NCBI GenBank assembly: GCA_937974625.1
Contig: CALJVJ010000405.1
Location: 1 to 36,043, forward strand
Length of the DNA: 36,043 nt
Reading direction: 5' to 3'
DNA from: an uncultured Saprospiraceae bacterium
GTDB lineage: Bacteria; Bacteroidota; Bacteroidia; Chitinophagales; Saprospiraceae
Part shown: positions 8,970 through 18,800 of the stretch, one piece after another
How the letters are laid out: every line of letters starts with the position of its first letter
How positions within the stretch are numbered: the stretch's first letter is position 1
Program-made: the position numbers and the translations under genes
Notes under the pieces: model-generated
What the model saw: the letters and a program-made list of their open reading frames with translations, nothing else
Told to the model about the DNA's origin: nothing
Database searches by the model: none

Positions 8970-9074
8970 AAAACTAATTCCTAATTTTTCGGTAAAACAG
9001 TTTATTTAGTAAAAATTATAGGTTTAGGAAAATTAGTGTTTTGAACAAGAAATTTATTATCAAAGAACAATAAA

Positions 9075-9764
9075 ATGACCATAGGATTATTAGTGTGCGA
9101 CGAGGTTAGACCAGAATATCGAGCGGAATTTAAGGATTATCCAGATATGTTTCAGGCATTATTTCCTGATTATACTTTTAAATTATACCAAGCTTTTAAA
9201 GGAGAATTGCCTAAAAGTGTAGCAGAATGTGATTGTTTTATGGCGACAGGTTCTTCCCATTCGGTGTATGAAGATTTAGATTGGATAAAGCAGACAAAGG
9301 CTTTTATTAAAGCAATTTATGAGGAGAATGGCTATTTTATAGGTTTTTGTTTTGGGCATCAGCTAATGGCAGAAGCATTAGGTGGAAAAGTTGCTAAGTC
9401 AAAAGCAGGTTGGTGTGTAGGTGTCCATCAATTTAGGGTGCTTCGCCTCAAAAAATGGATGCGTCCGGCCAAGACAAAAGTGAATTTTTTGATGATGTGT
9501 CAAGACCAAGTGTTGAAGTTGCCCAAAGGAGCAGTTCGGTTGGCAGGTAATGAGGCCTGTCCCAATGCTATCCTACAAGTTGGTGACCGAATGATGAGCA
9601 TTCAAGGGCATCCGGAATTTACTAAAGTATATAATAGAACCTTGATGGAAGCTAGAGTAGAACGAATGGGTGCAGAGACTGTCAAAAATGGAATTGCCAG
9701 TTTGAAAATGGGGATAGATACGGAATTGTTTAGGAGTTGGGTGGATGAATTTTTGGGAAACTAA
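9075..9764 (+). CDS. Class I glutamine amidotransferase-like hydrolase (GMP synthase-type GATase fold)
   Basis: A 229-residue soluble protein with the full catalytic triad of class I glutamine amidotransferases: Cys92 in the nucleophile elbow GFCFGHQ, and His179 and Glu181 in QGHPEF. It is a stand-alone domain with no synthase partner fused, like the GMPS-like GATase1 subgroup. Such proteins hydrolyse glutamine or gamma-glutamyl amides. It follows the permease gene on the same strand. In the gamma-glutamylation route for amines (PuuD in putrescine use), a related class I amidotransferase-fold enzyme removes the glutamyl group. A similar role for glutamyl-ethanolamide is therefore conceivable, but this is inference from proximity only. 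No other pathway gene is next to it. Confidence 0.85.
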   Translation: MTIGLLVCDEVRPEYRAEFKDYPDMFQALFPDYTFKLYQAFKGELPKSVAECDCFMATGSSHSVYEDLDWIKQTKAFIKAIYEENGYFIGFCFGHQLMAEALGGKVAKSKAGWCVGVHQFRVLRLKKWMRPAKTKVNFLMMCQDQVLKLPKGAVRLAGNEACPNAILQVGDRMMSIQGHPEFTKVYNRTLMEARVERMGAETVKNGIASLKMGIDTELFRSWVDEFLGN

Positions 9765-9855
9765 GTTTAGTTTAGACAAGCGCTTACCTAAAAATTAGTT
9801 CACAATTTTTTTTTCTTTTCAAAATTCCTTACTTTAGAGTATTCCCTCCGTACAA

Positions 9856-11538
9856 ATGACTAACCTAAGTAAATCCTATCAGTACATTAAGCACTTTCGG
9901 AAACTACAAATTATGTGTATTAGGACTAGCATTTTACTATTTTTTTGGTGTCAAACAGTTATGGTTTTTGGTCAATATAAGCTCATCCTGGAAAAATTGC
10001 CAGCTGAGATAAATTCGGCTACCTATGATGAGATTGCCCCAATTGTATCCTATGATGGACAGACCATTTATTTTACTAGAGTTGGTCATCCTGACTTTGA
10101 CAAGACCTTAGAGGTAGAAGGCAAGAATCTTTTTCTATCGCTTTCCGCCAAACAATATGATAATTATTTAGCCAAAATATATTCAAGAATTTCAGGTCAA
10201 GTAGTGCGTAATGCAACAAGCTCGGCTTATAATCAAGATGTCTGGATTGCGAGTTTTAAAAATAATGAATTTCAATCTTTAACGCATCCTGGTCCACCCT
10301 TGAATAATGCCTTACCCAATAGTATTTGCGCTTTGACACCAGACGATAATTCCTTTTTAGTAATCAATCAATTTTTACCCGGTGGAGGCATGGATGAGGG
10401 CTTTTCTATTATCAAAAAACAAGGGAATGAATGGATGTTTCCAGAGCCTTTACAGATTGAAAATTATTACACAAAAGGAAGCAATGTCAATATCACAATG
10501 AGTCCCGATGGTGAAGTATTAATCATATCACTAGAACGAGAAAAGGGATATGGGCGCAATGATTTATATGTTTCTTTTAAAAATGGAGTAGGAGGTTGGA
10601 CAGAGCCGATGAACTTAGGAACAAATATTAATTCCAAATTTTCGGAAGATACCCCAACAATTTCAGAAGATAAAAAGACCATTTATTTTTCATCTAACCG
10701 TACAAACGCAATGGGCGGGCGAGATATATACAGGTCAAGAAGGAATAGTGATAATTGGACAGATTGGACCGTGCCTCGTAGATTTATAGCTCCTATCAAT
10801 TCCAATCGTGATGATTCTCAACCTTTTTTCAATGACCGTACAGGTTATTTATATTTTACGTCAAATCGAGCAGGGTCTTCCGATATTTATCGGGTCAAAG
10901 TAGCGACTCCCAAAAAAGAAGAAGTAATAGTCAAAGGAAAAATAATTAATGCGCATACCAAGCAAGCCATTGCAGCTAAAATGTTTTATGGACCAACAGA
11001 ACTGGGGCATTATCTGAGGTTTTTTAATTCTAAAGATGGTTCATTTGAATTTAGGATGGCACAGGGAGAAACGTATAAAATAACTGCAGAATTAAAAGAT
11101 TTTATTGCTTCAAAAAAGCTGTTAAGTGTAAAAAAAGGGAAATACCAACCTACCCAGCATATCGTTATCGAAATGACTCCAATTTCAGAAAACGTTGAAA
11201 TAAAGTTAGACCCTATTTATTTCCGACAAACGGAGTCGGTACTTTTGGAAACTTCCTATCCCTCCCTAGATTATTTGACCAACTTATTAAAAGAAAATAA
11301 AAAAATCCACATTAAAATTGAAGGGCACACAGAGAATATAGGAGAAGCTAAAGACCTATTTGCTTTATCCGAAGCAAGAGCGTTTGCCATTAAAAGGTAT
11401 TTAATGGACAAAGGAATTGATAGCGCTAGATTAGCTACTAAAGGATTTGGAGGTACTCGTCCAGCAAAGCAAACAATAAATGCATTAGCACAAGAAAAAA
11501 ATAGACGAGTAGAGATTCATATTACAAAGGTGAAATAG
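9856..11538 (+). CDS. PD40 beta-propeller / OmpA-domain envelope protein (PorE-like, no TPR)
   Basis: A 560-residue exported protein. A hydrophobic segment at about 24-40 ending MVFGQ is the signal peptide. The ATG at 9913 (residue 20) would give a more standard signal, so the true start may be there. Residues of about 50-350 contain PD40/WD40-like repeats (YDGQTIYFTR, SPDGEVLIIS, SEDKKTIYFSSNR, FNDRTGYLYFTSNRAGSSDIYRV, each part recognisable as a blade). Residues of about 355-440 resemble a carboxypeptidase regulatory-like domain (VIVKGKIINAHTKQAI). Residues of about 450-560 form an OmpA C-terminal peptidoglycan-binding domain (IKIEGHTENIG, RLATKGFGGTRPA, KNRRVEIHI). The order PD40, CRD-like, OmpA matches the T9SS protein PorE apart from PorE's N-terminal TPR, which is missing. 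It is convergent with the giant SprB protein. A role in anchoring surface export to peptidoglycan is inference. Confidence 0.85.
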   Translation: MTNLSKSYQYIKHFRKLQIMCIRTSILLFFWCQTVMVFGQYKLILEKLPAEINSATYDEIAPIVSYDGQTIYFTRVGHPDFDKTLEVEGKNLFLSLSAKQYDNYLAKIYSRISGQVVRNATSSAYNQDVWIASFKNNEFQSLTHPGPPLNNALPNSICALTPDDNSFLVINQFLPGGGMDEGFSIIKKQGNEWMFPEPLQIENYYTKGSNVNITMSPDGEVLIISLEREKGYGRNDLYVSFKNGVGGWTEPMNLGTNINSKFSEDTPTISEDKKTIYFSSNRTNAMGGRDIYRSRRNSDNWTDWTVPRRFIAPINSNRDDSQPFFNDRTGYLYFTSNRAGSSDIYRVKVATPKKEEVIVKGKIINAHTKQAIAAKMFYGPTELGHYLRFFNSKDGSFEFRMAQGETYKITAELKDFIASKKLLSVKKGKYQPTQHIVIEMTPISENVEIKLDPIYFRQTESVLLETSYPSLDYLTNLLKENKKIHIKIEGHTENIGEAKDLFALSEARAFAIKRYLMDKGIDSARLATKGFGGTRPAKQTINALAQEKNRRVEIHITKVK

Positions 11539-11726
11539 CTTTTGTTCCTTTTCTGTAATAAATGAGCTATAATTTTATTATCCTTTATTTCAAGTAGGAA
11601 GTTAGGGAAGCGTCAACCTATACCAACGACGGCCCAAGAAACGCAGCAGTCTATTGCAGATGAAGATGAATTTGTGTAGAGCGGAAAAGGTGTAATTTTT
11701 AGTGTAAATAAGTTTTGTTAAACAAA

Positions 11727-11759
11727 AAACGGGCTGATTGGTAACCAATCAGCCCGTTT
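11727..11759 (-). terminator. Intrinsic terminator of the giant SprB gene
   Basis: A perfect stem of at least 14 bp (11727-11740 with 11746-11759, loop GTAAC). On the minus strand it is followed by a run of six T, so it is a strong Rho-independent terminator just after the stop of the gene ending at 11786. On the plus strand the tail TTTAATTTTA could also serve the OmpA-domain gene ending at 11538. Confidence 0.85.
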
Positions 11760-11785
11760 AATTTTAGGAAATTTTATAAAAAGTT

Positions 11786-14700
11786 TTATTCTTCTATTTT
11801 ATAAATTTTATGTCCAAATCGCTTAAGTGCTCGATTACTAAATTTCAAATAATACATACCACTTGGCAAATCACTAAGGTCTACTTGATGTCTTTTATTG
11901 GCGGTATCAATTTCAAATGTTTTAACAATCTGACCATATCCACTAACTATTTGCACGTGAGCCAGTTCATCCAATTCTTCTAAGAAATGAATCGTTGCCT
12001 GTTGTTGTACAGGATTAGGGTAAATCATGACTCTTTGGTTAGCATTTTGCTTCAACTTTGCCATAGCAATATTAGAAAAGTTGATAGGCATAGATGGGAC
12101 TAATGTTTTAATTCTGTAGTAGTTGTCACCAAAACTAGGTGCATCATCCATAAAGTGGAATGCTTCCATAGTCTCAGAGATTGGACTTTCCATTGTTCCA
12201 CAAACCTTAAAATCAGTACCATTTTCACTTTTCTCAATAATGAAATGACCGTTTTTATAAGGAATTTTACCTTCCCATTCCAAAGCAATGTGTCCATCTA
12301 CGATAGTCGTTCTAAGGTTTTCAGCTGCAGGGTCGGAAAAACAATCAATAACTGTTTTAGTAACGATATTACTCTCCCCAGGGTAGCTATCACAACCTGA
12401 CCGACGAGTACATCTAATAAAGTAAGTGGTTTTAGTAATCACCCCTGGGTCATAGTCTGGACTGTTAGAATTTGGAATTTCCGTCCAAGCTGGATGACCA
12501 GGATAATACTCCATTGTAATATCACTCTTTAACCATAAGTATTCCAATTGCCCCATTCCACCAGTTGGAAAGGACAAGTTGGTGATTATGGCAGGGTCAG
12601 CATCTGAGCTACAAAGCGTTTCATCACTTTGTATAGCACCACCCAATAAAACATTTTTACAACCATCGCTGACTAATAGTCCCAAGTCAATAGTTAAATT
12701 TGATTCATTTGGCCCTAAAGTAACTACCTGACTCATACCCATTGCAGGGTCAAAGTCACTATCAATCGCATCATCTCCACCAGTATTAGCGCTAGTAAAA
12801 GTATAGCCAAATGCATCAACGACCGTCACTTTATAATCACCTGGAGGAACTGAAAATTGGTAGAAACCATTTTCATCAGTTTGGGTAGTTCTTACAATCA
12901 TATCCCCATAAGTAGTGGTTCCAGTCAATTGTAAAGTCACCCCTTCAACGCCAGGTTCTCCAGTATCTTGCGTTCCACTTGAATCCGTATCTATGAAAAC
13001 AAAATTTCCAAGAAGTGCAGGATTTAATAAAGTCAGACTGTCGATACAGCTACAACCTGTTTCATCCGTAATCGTAACGGCAAACGTATTGGTGCTTAAA
13101 TTAGTAATGGTAGAATTCGTTCCGCCATTATTCCAGCTATACGTATAATTACCACTCCCGCCAGTTACGGTTACGCCTAATTCACCTTCCGTGCCGTTGA
13201 GCGTTTCAATATCATTTATTACAACTATCGAACAAGAAATGCCTGCTGTTGCTTGAATAGAAACAGTGGTAGTAGCTTGACAGCCATTCGCATCCGTTAC
13301 GGTGACTGAATAATCACCAGCCACTAAGTTGACTGCGGTATCTGCTGTTTGAGCTGCGCCATCATTCCATAAATAAGTATAAGGACCAGTTCCACCTGTA
13401 GCAGTAACATAAGCATTTCCTCCGTCTAAACAACCAATATTAGTTCCTGCTGCTGCTAAATTAAGTGCTGGACTTTCAGTTATGGTAACAGAGTCAACTG
13501 CTGTACATCCATTCGCATCCGTAACTGAAAGACTATAAGTGCCAGCGGTCAGGTTATCAATACCTGTACTATTAGCACCATTGCTCCAAGTTAAAGCTAA
13601 TGGATTCGCACCACCAACAACTAAAGCGTTGACCGCTCCATTCGCATCTCCACTACAAAGAATATCAGTGCCATCTAAAGCAATGTCTATAGGGTTAGGA
13701 GCAGCAATAGTTACACTAGTTGTTGCTTGACAATTATTTGCATCCGTCAAGGTTAAATTATAAGTACCAGCAGCTAAACCTGTTGGGTTCGGATTGTTGC
13801 CAATTCCACCATCCCAAGCGTAGGTAATAGGTGCTGCACCACTGTTGATAATTAATGAAATACTTCCGTCCGTTTCTCCTGGGCAACTAATATCCGTTTT
13901 GTTAACCGTATAGTCGATTCCAGTTCCTATAATAACGTTAGTGGTAGCTGAATACGAACAAGTACCATCTGAAACGATTACTGTAATATCGTAATTACCT
14001 GGCATCATCATCGTATAAACTGGTGTGGCAATATTCGCATCATCAAAGTTGCCACCAGTCGCTGTCCAATTATAGGTAAGATTAGTATCATTTGGAGTTG
14101 CTGTTAAATTCACACTTGTCCCTGGACAAAGGATTTGCCCTTGAGCTGAATTTACAATAGTTACAAAAATTGGTGTAGGTTCTGTAAGGACAATTGATTG
14201 TTCTTGAGTACAACCCATGGCATCCGTAGCAGTCACACTATAAGTACCAGCCGCTAGATTACTTTGAGTAGCAGTATTTGCACCACCATTGCTCCAAGTA
14301 TAAGTAATTGGGGCAACACCACCCGTAGCATTTGCGGTGATACTACCATTATTAGCACCATTACAATTTAAATTAGCAGAAGTTAAATCGAGGCTTAAAT
14401 TACTAGTTACACCAATGGTAAAAGATTGGGTTACACTACAATTTGTAGTGTCGGTAATAGTAACATTATAACTACCAGGAGCTAGACCCGTTGGACTTGA
14501 AATATTTCCAATGCCGTTGTCCCAATTATAGGTAAGTGGTTCATGTGCAGAGGAAGCAGTAATAGAAATAGCTCCGTTATTATCACCTGCACAAACTACA
14601 TCACTCAAAGTAGCCGATAGATTAATCCCTTGTAAAATGGTAATAGTAGTAGTACTCGTAGCAGTACAAGTTCCATTTGATGCGACTACTGTAATATCAT

Positions 14701-17700
14701 AAGCACCCGGTGTCATCATAGTATAACTAGGAGAAGAACTATTGGCATCATCAAAAGAACCTCCAGTTGCAGTCCATGTATAAGTAAGGTTTGGATTAGC
14801 AGGAGCTATACCCAAACTGACGGATTCGCCTGGACAAACTGTTCTATTATTGCTAATGATATTGACAGAAAAATCAGTAGCCTCAAGAATTGTTGCTGTT
14901 GTAGAAGCAGCACAACCATTCACATCAGTGATGGTTAAATTATAAGTTCCAGCAGCTAAGTTAGTTAGGGTTGGGGTCGTACCACCGTTACTCCAATTAT
15001 AAGTAAATGGAGCTTGTCCTCCAGTAATAGTAGCACTAAGCGTACCTGTATTTGAGCCACCACAAACCGTATTAGGCGTAGCGATAGCAACGGAAATTAC
15101 TCCACTATCCGAAATACTAGCAGCGCTAGTTACTGTACAGCCATTCGCATCCGTCACCGTCAAATTATAGGTTCCAGCAGCTAAGTTTGTTAAGTCAGCA
15201 GTCGTACTTCCATTACTCCAGATATAGGTATAAGGAGCTTGGCCACCAGTTGCAGTTGAGGTAATTGTTGCAATATTTTCTCCACCACAAGTATTATCTG
15301 TGGCAATCAAAATAACCTCTGGACCAGAAAGAATCGTGATGTCTGTTGTATCTGTAGTTACACAGGTTCCATCCATAATCGTAGCAATAATACTGTAAGT
15401 CCCTGGCATCATCATCGAATAGGTTGGGGTTGGACTAGTTGCATTATCAAAGGTACCACCAGTCGCAGTCCAACTATAAGTATAACCAGCATTACTTGGC
15501 GTAGTTGACAAACTAACCTCCGCTTTAGCACAGATAGATGCACCTGCTGGATTATTAATAGAAACACTACCTTCAAAAGCGGAACAAGGGTTTGGTTGAC
15601 AATCTTGTCTGATAATAGTCAAAGCGTTTGATAGTCTAAAACAACCATCGATAGCATTGATTTGATTACCAATGGTCAAGCCATTCAAGCCATCATTATA
15701 AGTGATATTCCATAAAAGGCAGATGCCTGGAGCTGTCGTTTCAAAATCATAAATAGTTTCCGAAGAAATAGCTATAATAGTAGCAGTCGTATCTGTGATT
15801 ATAAATCTTGAAAAATCTCCATTTCCAACAGTCAAATTAATACTTACACTGTCTGAACTCCCATCTCCTACACAGAATACCGTAGGGTCATTTGTAGCAA
15901 TCGTACTTGGAGTTACATTACAAGTATCAACAGGCGAACAATCTTGTCGAACCACTCTAATAGAGTTTGATAATTCTCTACAACCAGTTAGGTTTGCCGC
16001 ATTTTGACCAACCACTAAACCGCCAATAGCATCGGTATAAGAAACACTCCAAATTAGACATGTTCCAAAACCAGCCCCATCAAAATTGAATAAATTAGAA
16101 GTAGGTAATTCTAAGATGTTTAAAGCTTCATCTGTAACCACCCACTGAGTATTTTCTCCTGTATTTCCAGAAAGGTTAACTGCTATAAAGTCTGCTAATC
16201 CGTCACCAGCACAGATAGTTGTATTATCCATGGTACTAATCAGACCACCAGTTACTAAACAAGTATCTGTACAACCTGTTGTTTGACCAATAATAATAAC
16301 ATCCGCTGAAGAACAGCCATTTGCATCCGTTACCGTGAACTCATAAGCACCTGGAGCTAAACCAGTCGCAATATTCGTGAAATTATTTAAAGGAGCACCC
16401 CAAGCATAAGAATATGCTGGTGTCCCTCCACTTACATCCAACCTAACTCGACCATCATCTCCATCACAACTAGCATCTTCGGTAACAGGTGTAACTAATA
16501 GAGCGTCTGCGCTATGGACTTTAGCCTCGGCAATACCGAAACAGCCATTTGCATCTGTTACAGTCACCCGATAAGTACCTTGTGATAAACCAGTAAAACC
16601 AGGTAAGTTGGGTAATGAATTATTCCATGTATAAGTGAATGGTTCAGTACCATTTGCTACATTAGCAGTAATACTTCCACTATTTTCGCCATTACAAAGT
16701 GCATTGGTGGTAGCCAATGTGACCATTAATCCTAAATCAGCACTGATAGTAGCAGTACTAGTTACGGTGCAACCTCCTAAATCAGTTACAGTAACGGAAT
16801 AGGTACCAGGAGAAAGGTCATTTGCCGTTTGAGACGTTTGATTATTCACATCGCTCCATAAATAGGTATAAGGTGCAGTACCACCAGTAGGAATAACGGT
16901 AGCTGAACCTACCGTACTTCCGCAACCAGAGCTAGTGATCGTCGTTTCAGCAGTCAATACCGCAGGAGATGCAATAGTTATCGATTCCGTTGCAGAACAT
17001 CCTGCTTCATCCGTAGCGGTGACCGTATAAGTTCCAGCAGGTAATCCAGTAACCATAGCACTGTTACCCAAGTTACTTGACCAAGCATAAGAAACAGCAC
17101 CCGTTGCGCCTGCTACCATGGCAGCAGCAGTTGCATCATTTGCAAATATACAAGACATGGGAGTTGAAATAACCATAATCGAAATGCCGCTAACTTCACT
17201 TACGATAACAGAAGTAGCAGTACTACATCCATTCGCATCACTGACAGAAACATTATAATTACCCGCAGCTAAACCAGTTTGGTTAGGGTTATTGCCTAAT
17301 TCATTATCCCATTGAAGGGTATAAGGTGTAGCTCCACCTGTAATATTTAAAGAAATAGTTCCATTACTTTCTCCACAACTGGCAGCAGTTACCGTTGGTG
17401 TAACAACTATATTACTACCAGAACCAGTTATGGTAACTGTAGTGTTTGCCGTACAACCAGCTCCATCTGTAGCTGTAACCGTGTAAGAACCTGCAGCCAA
17501 ACCAGTTGGGGTAGCAGTATTACCAATACTTGCTTGACTCCATTGGTAATTTACGGTACCAGCGGCACCAGAAGGTGTAATAGTAATGGTGCCATCATTT
17601 CCAGTACAACTGGCTTCCGTTGTCGTTCCTGATATTACCAATACACATGAACCAACGCCGATATCAAAGGTATCAACAGCGGTACAACCAATGGTATTAC

Positions 17701-18580
17701 TAACAGCTAAGAAAATTTGATAATTACCTATACTAGGATTAGAATAGGTTGGATTGGCAATAGTATTATCATTAAAAGTACCACCAGTAGCGGTCCACAA
17801 ATAAGTAACATTTGCATCACTTACGGTGCTATTTAATGGTAGGTTTTCATTGACCTCTATATAATCATGGTCTGCTGAAATTGTTGTAGTTAATGAATTA
17901 TCAACGGTGACCGTTGTTTCAATCATTTCTGTACAATCTGTGCTAGAGATAGTCACCTTAATGGTATAAGTCCCCGGCATCATCATCGTATAATTTGGAT
18001 TAGCAATAGTGGCATTATCAAAACTACCACCAGAGGCTTCCCATAAATAAGATAAGCCTGTTCCCGTAGCGGAGACAGACATAGCCAATGTTTCTTTCGG
18101 ACAAATAGTAGCCGCCAAAGGAGTTATTGCAGAATTAAAGTTACAGCAACTTATCGTTTTGGTCACAAAATTTGTCTCCCCAATGTATTCAGTACAACTA
18201 CTTCTTCTGGAGCATCGTCCATAATATGTAGTTTGAGTAATGGGGGTAGGGTCATGAGATTCACCTGTAGCACCTGGAATAATTTGCCAAGTATTAAAAG
18301 GAGAATTTGGGTCGCCTGTAGTTTTCATCCACATATATTGGATGTCTCCTGTTCCACCAGTTGCTGGCGCAGTACTAGTTATCGTACTGGGGTCAAAAGT
18401 TGGATTGTTGCAGCCAGCTTCATCTCCACTAATAGTACCGCCATCTGTAAGATTATCACAATCTTGTGCAAATGAGGTGTTCAGTGTAAAACAAAACAAT
18501 AGAAAGAATAGCACCTTAAATGAAGGGGCATTGGAAAATGAAATGGTCATACCGGAGGTGTGTAAGTTTTTAAAACTCAT
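11786..18580 (-). CDS. Giant SprB-repeat cell-surface adhesin with T9SS sorting domain
   Basis: About 2264 residues, exported through Sec and probably T9SS to the cell surface. The frame opens with TTG at 18613. ATG at 18580 or 18550 is preferred because either places the signal peptide (SFKVLFFLLFCFTL, ending SFAQ) at the N-terminus. Approximate order: bookend domain (40-145), two PKD-like domains (150-310), six SprB-like repeats of 75-79 residues (310-770), two copies of an unknown 110-residue domain (770-1000), then PKD-like domains and SprB repeats alternating (1000-1850). After these come an SdrD_B-like domain (GVTLQLTGT), a second bookend (about 1970-2080), an FN3-like segment (HFIIEKSENGTDF) and a type A sorting domain (MIYPNPVQQQATIHF to the end). 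I count 14 SprB repeats (GTYSVTVTDANGC) and five PKD-like domains, four of them with an MMPG or MMMPG turn. SprB in Flavobacterium is a gliding adhesin; the role here is by analogy. Confidence 0.93.
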   Translation of the reverse strand: MSFKNLHTSGMTISFSNAPSFKVLFFLLFCFTLNTSFAQDCDNLTDGGTISGDEAGCNNPTFDPSTITSTAPATGGTGDIQYMWMKTTGDPNSPFNTWQIIPGATGESHDPTPITQTTYYGRCSRRSSCTEYIGETNFVTKTISCCNFNSAITPLAATICPKETLAMSVSATGTGLSYLWEASGGSFDNATIANPNYTMMMPGTYTIKVTISSTDCTEMIETTVTVDNSLTTTISADHDYIEVNENLPLNSTVSDANVTYLWTATGGTFNDNTIANPTYSNPSIGNYQIFLAVSNTIGCTAVDTFDIGVGSCVLVISGTTTEASCTGNDGTITITPSGAAGTVNYQWSQASIGNTATPTGLAAGSYTVTATDGAGCTANTTVTITGSGSNIVVTPTVTAASCGESNGTISLNITGGATPYTLQWDNELGNNPNQTGLAAGNYNVSVSDANGCSTATSVIVSEVSGISIMVISTPMSCIFANDATAAAMVAGATGAVSYAWSSNLGNSAMVTGLPAGTYTVTATDEAGCSATESITIASPAVLTAETTITSSGCGSTVGSATVIPTGGTAPYTYLWSDVNNQTSQTANDLSPGTYSVTVTDLGGCTVTSTATISADLGLMVTLATTNALCNGENSGSITANVANGTEPFTYTWNNSLPNLPGFTGLSQGTYRVTVTDANGCFGIAEAKVHSADALLVTPVTEDASCDGDDGRVRLDVSGGTPAYSYAWGAPLNNFTNIATGLAPGAYEFTVTDANGCSSADVIIIGQTTGCTDTCLVTGGLISTMDNTTICAGDGLADFIAVNLSGNTGENTQWVVTDEALNILELPTSNLFNFDGAGFGTCLIWSVSYTDAIGGLVVGQNAANLTGCRELSNSIRVVRQDCSPVDTCNVTPSTIATNDPTVFCVGDGSSDSVSINLTVGNGDFSRFIITDTTATIIAISSETIYDFETTAPGICLLWNITYNDGLNGLTIGNQINAIDGCFRLSNALTIIRQDCQPNPCSAFEGSVSINNPAGASICAKAEVSLSTTPSNAGYTYSWTATGGTFDNATSPTPTYSMMMPGTYSIIATIMDGTCVTTDTTDITILSGPEVILIATDNTCGGENIATITSTATGGQAPYTYIWSNGSTTADLTNLAAGTYNLTVTDANGCTVTSAASISDSGVISVAIATPNTVCGGSNTGTLSATITGGQAPFTYNWSNGGTTPTLTNLAAGTYNLTITDVNGCAASTTATILEATDFSVNIISNNRTVCPGESVSLGIAPANPNLTYTWTATGGSFDDANSSSPSYTMMTPGAYDITVVASNGTCTATSTTTITILQGINLSATLSDVVCAGDNNGAISITASSAHEPLTYNWDNGIGNISSPTGLAPGSYNVTITDTTNCSVTQSFTIGVTSNLSLDLTSANLNCNGANNGSITANATGGVAPITYTWSNGGANTATQSNLAAGTYSVTATDAMGCTQEQSIVLTEPTPIFVTIVNSAQGQILCPGTSVNLTATPNDTNLTYNWTATGGNFDDANIATPVYTMMMPGNYDITVIVSDGTCSYSATTNVIIGTGIDYTVNKTDISCPGETDGSISLIINSGAAPITYAWDGGIGNNPNPTGLAAGTYNLTLTDANNCQATTSVTIAAPNPIDIALDGTDILCSGDANGAVNALVVGGANPLALTWSNGANSTGIDNLTAGTYSLSVTDANGCTAVDSVTITESPALNLAAAGTNIGCLDGGNAYVTATGGTGPYTYLWNDGAAQTADTAVNLVAGDYSVTVTDANGCQATTTVSIQATAGISCSIVVINDIETLNGTEGELGVTVTGGSGNYTYSWNNGGTNSTITNLSTNTFAVTITDETGCSCIDSLTLLNPALLGNFVFIDTDSSGTQDTGEPGVEGVTLQLTGTTTYGDMIVRTTQTDENGFYQFSVPPGDYKVTVVDAFGYTFTSANTGGDDAIDSDFDPAMGMSQVVTLGPNESNLTIDLGLLVSDGCKNVLLGGAIQSDETLCSSDADPAIITNLSFPTGGMGQLEYLWLKSDITMEYYPGHPAWTEIPNSNSPDYDPGVITKTTYFIRCTRRSGCDSYPGESNIVTKTVIDCFSDPAAENLRTTIVDGHIALEWEGKIPYKNGHFIIEKSENGTDFKVCGTMESPISETMEAFHFMDDAPSFGDNYYRIKTLVPSMPINFSNIAMAKLKQNANQRVMIYPNPVQQQATIHFLEELDELAHVQIVSGYGQIVKTFEIDTANKRHQVDLSDLPSGMYYLKFSNRALKRFGHKIYKIEE

Positions 18581-18800
18581 GGTGTCATCGTTAAATCCAA
18601 TAAAATAAGTCAACTGTAGGTGCAGTTAAATAAATTAGCACTACAGTGTGATTCAATATTGTCTACTTTTTCGATTAGAATAAGTACTAATCATAAAAAT
18701 AGAAGTAACACAAAACATAATGACCTGCAAAAATTAATTGCAGTTTGAATCAACCGTTTTGTATTAACGGTTTTTCCATGTCAAAATAGTTTTGGTTTAG

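Noticed and set aside
11602..11685. Short frame after a TAG, encoding GKRQPIPTTAQETQQSIADE and a short acidic end
   Set aside because: It has no start codon and only about 25 codons. It could be a fossil gene end but nothing supports it beyond composition.
12155..18475. Several plus-strand ORFs of 60-90 codons within the giant adhesin
   Set aside because: They are frame shadows of the repeat-rich minus-strand coding sequence, with no independent start signals or domain content.
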